Shown here: piece after piece, positions 7,452 through 10,436 of the stretch
How positions within the stretch are numbered: position 1 is the stretch's first letter
Layout: the number at the start of each line of letters is the position of its first letter
Assembly: GCA_016845285.1 (NCBI GenBank)
Contig: JAERSX010000021.1
Coordinates: 1-10,436, forward strand
Length of the DNA stretch: 10,436 nt
Direction of reading: 5' to 3'
DNA from: Deltaproteobacteria bacterium
Lineage (GTDB): Bacteria > Myxococcota_A > UBA796 > UBA2385
The notes under the pieces: generated by a model
What the model was told of the DNA's origin: nothing
Databases searched by the model: none
The model's input: the letters and a program-made list of their open reading frames with translations, nothing else
Position numbers and translations under genes: made by a program

Positions 7452-8981
7452 CTAGTTTCCAGGCTCACGCAGGGCGATGACGCTGGTACCTGTGACGATG
7501 AGATCGCCTGGGCTCACGGTGCGGGGCACGGTCACCTGCTCGAGGGTGTCGCCCATCACGATGTAGGTGGCACAGCGGTCGTGAAGGCTCACCACCTTGG
7601 AGCCACCGGGGCCGAGGGACACGGCGCCCTGGCGACGACCAGCGAGGGCACGGTCGAGGGTGAAGCCACTCTCTCTCGCACGTGCGGCACGGGCGCCGAC
7701 ACACCAGCGGATGTTGTTCTGTCCCCGGCGGTCGGGCAGCGCGAGGCCAGGATGGTTGGGCTCGCGTCCGATCTCGGCTTGCTGTCCCGGAGCGATGCCG
7801 AGGCGCGCGAGGGTCTCGGCCAACAAGATGCCCATGTAGGTCTTGGAGCGCAGACTCTTGAACCGAACCGGGCCGGACGGCGTGCGGATCTCGTCACCGT
7901 CGCGGAGGGGCTGGCTCTCGCCGGGCTGCAGGGTCCGACCGCCCACGGACAGGCCGCCGGTGCGGGCTGTGAGCGACACACCCGAGGGCGAACAGTCCAC
8001 GCGGGCGATGGCGTGGTCGCTGCGGTTGACCCAGCGACCGTCTCGGAGGAGGTCGTATGAGTAGCCAGCCACCACCTCGCTGAACGGGACACCGGGCAGC
8101 GCCAGGCCGCTCATGACCAGCTCGATGACCGCCTGAGCGCTCACGTCCAGGATGATGGTGTCGGAGCCACTGGAGTGCGTGGAGATGCGCTGCGTCTCGG
8201 CCAACGCAGCATCCACCGCTGCATCACGCCCGATCACGAGACCACGGCCCGAGTGCTCCCACTCCACCCGATCTCCTGGTGCGAGGAGCTCGGCGACGAG
8301 CCACAGGGCTGCGGGATCGACCACCGGAAGCCGGTCGACGATGTTGCGCAACGCGGTGGAGCCCGGGTCGAAGCCCTCGAGCAGAATGATGGGCTGGGGC
8401 GGAAGTGCCGGCAGGGGATCGCCCCGCTGGATGCGAACCAGCCGACCGAGACGCGCGGCCTGGGTCACGGGCTCTGGCAACCAACAACGGCTCGGGCCCA
8501 CGGCGCGAAAGACCGGAGTCTCTCCAGTGATGCCCTTGAGCTGGAAGTTGCCGCACGGCTCCCAGGCCACCTCGGCCTGGTTCATGCAGATGCGCGTGCC
8601 CAGCGAGAACCACACCTCGCCGGCCGGCGTCTTGCTGAGGATGCGGCTCGCGAGGTTGACGGTCTCACCGAAGGCATCGCCCTCGATCTCCTCGACATCG
8701 CCGGTCGCCATGGCCACCCGCATCCGGTAGCCATCCTCGTTGGTGAACCGGTCGACCAGATCGAGGGCAGCACGCACAGCGTCGGTGGCGGCCGGGAAGA
8801 GCGCCATGAAGGAGTCGCCGATGTTCTTGACGACGCTGCCCCCGTGTTGCTCCAGCACCGGCACCACGTTGGCCTCGTGGTCCTTGATCAGGTTGCGCAG
8901 GCCTTCGCGGTTGGAACGCCCCACGGAGCGGGTGTAGTTGGCCAGATCCGTGAACACGACGGTGCGGGTACGGGTGGCCAC
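7452..8981 (-). CDS. Class III adenylate/guanylate cyclase with FHA-like C-terminal region
   Basis: This 509-aa protein starts at GTG behind AGGAGG. An N-terminal class III nucleotide cyclase domain (about 5-160) makes a cyclic nucleotide from NTP. The metal-binding Asp12 (VVFTDL) and Asp56 (KNIGDSFMALF) are present, as are the purine-selecting pair Lys52/Asp102 and the transition-state pair Asn109/Arg113 (GETVNLASR). All six catalytic positions are thus kept, and the Lys/Asp pair points to ATP. From 161 on it is less clear. Residues 326-376 look like the second half of an FHA fold (GLSVGGRTLQPG, LRDGDEI), and 400-505 again has an FHA-like rhythm (EIGREPN at 403-409, PGDLIVTG near the end), but the classic GR...S..H signature is incomplete. 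No membrane segment or signal peptide is seen, so it is probably cytoplasmic and may sense phosphoprotein partners. It ends 6 bp from the convergent NAPRT-like gene and is divergent from gspC. Cyclase activity is well supported; the C-terminal assignment is tentative. Confidence 0.87.
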   Translation of the reverse strand: MATRTRTVVFTDLANYTRSVGRSNREGLRNLIKDHEANVVPVLEQHGGSVVKNIGDSFMALFPAATDAVRAALDLVDRFTNEDGYRMRVAMATGDVEEIEGDAFGETVNLASRILSKTPAGEVWFSLGTRICMNQAEVAWEPCGNFQLKGITGETPVFRAVGPSRCWLPEPVTQAARLGRLVRIQRGDPLPALPPQPIILLEGFDPGSTALRNIVDRLPVVDPAALWLVAELLAPGDRVEWEHSGRGLVIGRDAAVDAALAETQRISTHSSGSDTIILDVSAQAVIELVMSGLALPGVPFSEVVAGYSYDLLRDGRWVNRSDHAIARVDCSPSGVSLTARTGGLSVGGRTLQPGESQPLRDGDEIRTPSGPVRFKSLRSKTYMGILLAETLARLGIAPGQQAEIGREPNHPGLALPDRRGQNNIRWCVGARAARARESGFTLDRALAGRRQGAVSLGPGGSKVVSLHDRCATYIVMGDTLEQVTVPRTVSPGDLIVTGTSVIALREPGN

Positions 8982-8985
8982 CGAG

Positions 8986-8991
8986 CCTCCT
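8986..8991 (-). promoter_or_regulatory. Shine-Dalgarno AGGAGG of the cyclase gene
   Basis: The minus strand reads AGGAGG, then four bases, then GTG at 8981-8979. This is a full anti-16S match and fixes the GTG as the start; the cyclase domain begins within a few residues of it. Confidence 0.75.
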
Positions 8992-9061
8992 GGGGGAGTC
9001 CGTGTCGTTCACGCGGTACGCGCTGGAACGGTCGCTCCAGTCCGCCCTCGCCGACCGCGGC

Positions 9062-9090
9062 AGGATACCCACGTTGCGCGGTTCCGTCGA
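9062..9090 (-). promoter_or_regulatory. Possible sigma-70-type promoter of the cyclase gene
   Basis: On the minus strand TCGACG (9090-9085) and TATCCT (9067-9062) are 17 bp apart, each matching four of six consensus bases. The predicted transcript would have a leader of roughly 75 nt. This is a weak call in GC-rich DNA. Confidence 0.3.
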
Positions 9091-9139
9091 GTGGCCCGGC
9101 CCCGCGCCAACCCCTGAGAGCCGGAGGTGTGCGTCAGAG

Positions 9140-9152
9140 TGACAGCCTGTCA
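9140..9152. promoter_or_regulatory. Dyad TGACA-GCC-TGTCA, upstream operator/enhancer copy 1
   Basis: The 5-bp arms are perfectly inverted around a 3-bp spacer. Overlapping on the left is a second dyad, GTCA-GAG-TGAC (9133-9143), so GTCA-type half-sites alternate about every 7 bp. The centre is near -116 relative to the start predicted from the sigma-54 element. It probably binds a dimeric regulator, unidentified. Confidence 0.55.
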
Positions 9153-9180
9153 AGCCCGGCCAGGCAGGCCGCAGCACCGC

Positions 9181-9193
9181 TGACAACCTGTCA
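9181..9193. promoter_or_regulatory. Dyad TGACA-ACC-TGTCA, upstream operator/enhancer copy 2
   Basis: It differs from copy 1 at one spacer base, and both copies continue with A (shared 14-mer TGACARCCTGTCAA). The start-to-start distance is 41 bp, close to four helical turns, which would put two bound dimers on the same DNA face. The centre is near -75 from the predicted gspC transcription start. Confidence 0.55.
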
Positions 9194-9234
9194 ACACTGC
9201 CCCGCCAAGGCCCATTCAATCGGGCTCATCGGTA

Positions 9235-9251
9235 CTGGTACATACATTGCA
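9235..9251 (+). promoter_or_regulatory. Probable sigma-54 (-24/-12) promoter for the gspC operon
   Basis: CTGGTACATACATTGCA fits the consensus YTGGCACGNNNNTTGCW with two mismatches (T for C, A for G). The two invariant doublets, GG (9237-9238) and GC (9249-9250), are separated by exactly 10 bp. The predicted transcription start is near 9262, giving a leader of about 130 nt to the gspC ATG. Two dyads sit at enhancer distance upstream. Confidence 0.6.
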
Positions 9252-9391
9252 TGCCATTCCGTTCGACGCATCGAGTCAGCGCTCGCGACCCACAGTCCCG
9301 AGGACGCGATGCGGCCGCCCTCGACGGTCCGACCGTTCCCGAACCGCACAAACCGCCTCCCCCCTCACCTTCCCTTCCCCTGCGACGCACG

Positions 9392-10345
9392 ATGGCAACT
9401 CCCTCCCGCAAGCGCTGGACCACCGCGGGCCTCTTCTTGGCCGTGGCGCTCCTGGCTTGGTTGGCCTCGCTGGGCGCAGGCCGGCTCGCAGGCGGACTGC
9501 TCGCTCTCCCGGCCGACGCAGCACTTGCCGCCATCTCGGCATCGGCCGATGGCGCCGATTCCAACGGCGCCGTAGCCGGTGGCGAAGCCCCCGAACGAGC
9601 CAGTGCTACACCTCAGCGCCGGAACAAGCGCTACTACGTCACGCCCATCCACGATCGGAACATCTTCGACTCCTCGTCGCTGGGGGTCGAGACCACCGAC
9701 CAGGACGAGGTGGAGGGCAGCGACCGAAAGTCGGACCTCAAGGTGGTGCTCCTGGCCACCGTCGTGGCCCTGCCCTCCGACTACTCCTCGGCCCTCATCG
9801 CCGAGGAGAAGGGCGACGGCGCTGCCGGCTACGGCATCGGCGACGATCTCCTCGGTGAGGCCACCATCGTGCGCATCGAGCCGCGTCGGGTCATCGTTCG
9901 GCGCTCCGACGGCACCGTCGAGTACATCGCCATGGAGGAGGGCAAGTCCTTCTCCAAGGAGAAGGACGACGACGACAAGTCCGACTCGTCGAGCGAAGAC
10001 GACGACATCCGGAAGGCCGGCGAGAACAAGTACATCGTCGACCAGGAGCTCGTCGACAAGCTCCTCGAGAACCCCGAGAAGCTCTACAGCCAGGTGCGGG
10101 TCGTCCCGCACAAGGGCGCAGACGGCGAGATCGACGGCTACCGCATGAGCGGTATCCGCCGAAAGTCCTTCTTTTCCCGCATGGGCATCAAGAACGGCGA
10201 CATCGTGCACGCCGTCAACGGCAAGCCCCTCACCAGCATGTCCGCTGCCATGGATGCCTACAACGGCCTCCAGGAAGACAAGAACTTCAGCTTCGATCTC
10301 ACACGCAGAAACAAGAAGCAGACTTTCGAATACGAGATTCGTTGA
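9392..10345 (+). CDS. gspC: Type II secretion system inner-membrane protein GspC (PDZ type)
   Basis: This 317-aa protein is the inner-membrane component that links the type II secretion platform to the outer-membrane secretin. A short basic cytoplasmic start (SRKRW) precedes one membrane helix at about 11-30. Next come an Ala-rich linker, the homology region (about 83-182, beginning YYVTPIHDRNIFD, with the NIF typical of GspC), and an acidic Asp/Ser/Lys-rich linker (about 187-208). A PDZ domain occupies about 232-317 (RKSFFSRMGIKNGDIVHAVNG at 257-277). In the family the homology region binds the secretin N0 domain and the PDZ domain contributes to substrate choice. ATG 9392 is chosen because it puts the basic residues directly before the helix; an in-frame ATG at 9251 overlaps the -12 element and would add a Pro-rich, non-coding-looking tail. 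No good ribosome site is seen. The next gene overlaps as TGATG. Confidence 0.9.
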   Translation: MATPSRKRWTTAGLFLAVALLAWLASLGAGRLAGGLLALPADAALAAISASADGADSNGAVAGGEAPERASATPQRRNKRYYVTPIHDRNIFDSSSLGVETTDQDEVEGSDRKSDLKVVLLATVVALPSDYSSALIAEEKGDGAAGYGIGDDLLGEATIVRIEPRRVIVRRSDGTVEYIAMEEGKSFSKEKDDDDKSDSSSEDDDIRKAGENKYIVDQELVDKLLENPEKLYSQVRVVPHKGADGEIDGYRMSGIRRKSFFSRMGIKNGDIVHAVNGKPLTSMSAAMDAYNGLQEDKNFSFDLTRRNKKQTFEYEIR

Positions 10346-10436
10346 TGACCTTGCATCGCGCTACCCCGCCCCACCGCCTCCGGTTCGGAAGGCCCCCCAG
10401 CTCCAGGCTCGCCTGGGTCTCACGCCTGGCCGGCGC
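10345..10436 (+). CDS. Start of next operon gene, possibly gspD secretin (3'-partial)
   Basis: An ATG overlapping the gspC stop by one base (TGATG) opens a frame that runs uninterrupted to the window edge, about 30 codons. The visible start, MTLHRATPPHRLRFGRPPSS, is basic and could be the n-region of a signal peptide, with a hydrophobic part beginning near the edge. GspD commonly follows gspC, which suits the position, but no secretin motif is visible, so this rests on gene order and coupling alone. Confidence 0.45.
   Translation, partial: MTLHRATPPHRLRFGRPPSSRLAWVSRLAG

Larger units (their letters stand above)
8982..9391. other. 410-bp intergenic control region between the cyclase gene and gspC
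   Basis: No credible gene is found here. From left to right it holds the cyclase ribosome site (8986-8991), an imperfect 18-nt dyad (9023-9040, CTGGA...TCCAG) in the cyclase leader, a weak minus-strand promoter (9062-9090), two 13-bp dyads (9140-9152 and 9181-9193), a sigma-54-like promoter (9235-9251), and an untranslated leader that becomes a C/T-rich tract (about 9352-9383) just before gspC. The segment 9213-9258 is noticeably more AT-rich than its surroundings. Confidence 0.6.

Noticed and set aside
9148..9194. Exact TTGACA boxes on the minus strand within both dyads, read as -35 elements for the cyclase gene
   Set aside because: No -10-like hexamer lies 16-18 bp downstream of either box; the TTGACA is explained by the palindrome plus one flanking base.
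9215..9244. Sigma-70 reading of the gspC promoter (TTCAAT with TACATA)
   Set aside because: Both boxes match poorly with 18-bp spacing; the overlapping sigma-54 reading has exact spacing and a much better match.
9251..9391. Upstream in-frame ATG start for gspC
   Set aside because: That ATG overlaps the predicted -12 element and the extension is Pro-rich without conservation; ATG 9392 gives a normal GspC N-terminus.

Overview
The window is GC-rich, with strong G/C preference at third codon positions, and densely coded on both strands. It carries part of a type II secretion locus, so the host has an outer membrane. The large class III cyclase with FHA-like regions, the probable sigma-54 promoter and the GC content would suit a myxobacterium or another former deltaproteobacterium. 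That placement is an inference; no rRNA or other decisive marker is present.

Layout. (1) Positions 1-3796, plus strand: the 3' part of priA (replication-restart helicase), followed with a 4-bp GTGA overlap by a multipass membrane protein resembling GT-C-type glycosyltransferases. (2) Positions 3789-6118, minus strand: an rlmI-like 23S rRNA cytosine methyltransferase and then a succinylglutamate desuccinylase/aspartoacylase-family metallohydrolase, joined by a 1-bp TGATG overlap. This pair converges on the membrane-protein gene with an 8-bp overlap of coding ends. (3) Positions 6117-7445, plus strand: a nicotinate phosphoribosyltransferase-like gene whose ATG shares the CATG palindrome with the ATG of the rlmI-like gene. 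Its fold-level motifs are conserved, but the residues expected at the active site are replaced. (4) Positions 7452-8981, minus strand: an adenylate/guanylate cyclase with a long FHA-like C-terminal part, ending 6 bp from the preceding gene. (5) Positions 8982-9391: the only real intergenic region, 410 bp, between the divergent cyclase and gspC genes. It holds two near-identical dyads 41 bp apart and, downstream, a sequence with exact GG-N10-GC sigma-54 spacing. (6) Positions 9392-10436, plus strand: gspC of the type II secretion system, then what looks like the first codons of the next gene (position suits gspD), joined by TGATG and cut by the window end.

The housekeeping genes (priA, rlmI-like) are ordinary. 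The two points most worth attention are the NAPRT homologue lacking the usual catalytic residues, and the sigma-54-type control region that appears to drive the secretion operon next to a second-messenger cyclase. No tRNA, rRNA, CRISPR array, insertion sequence or prophage gene was seen.
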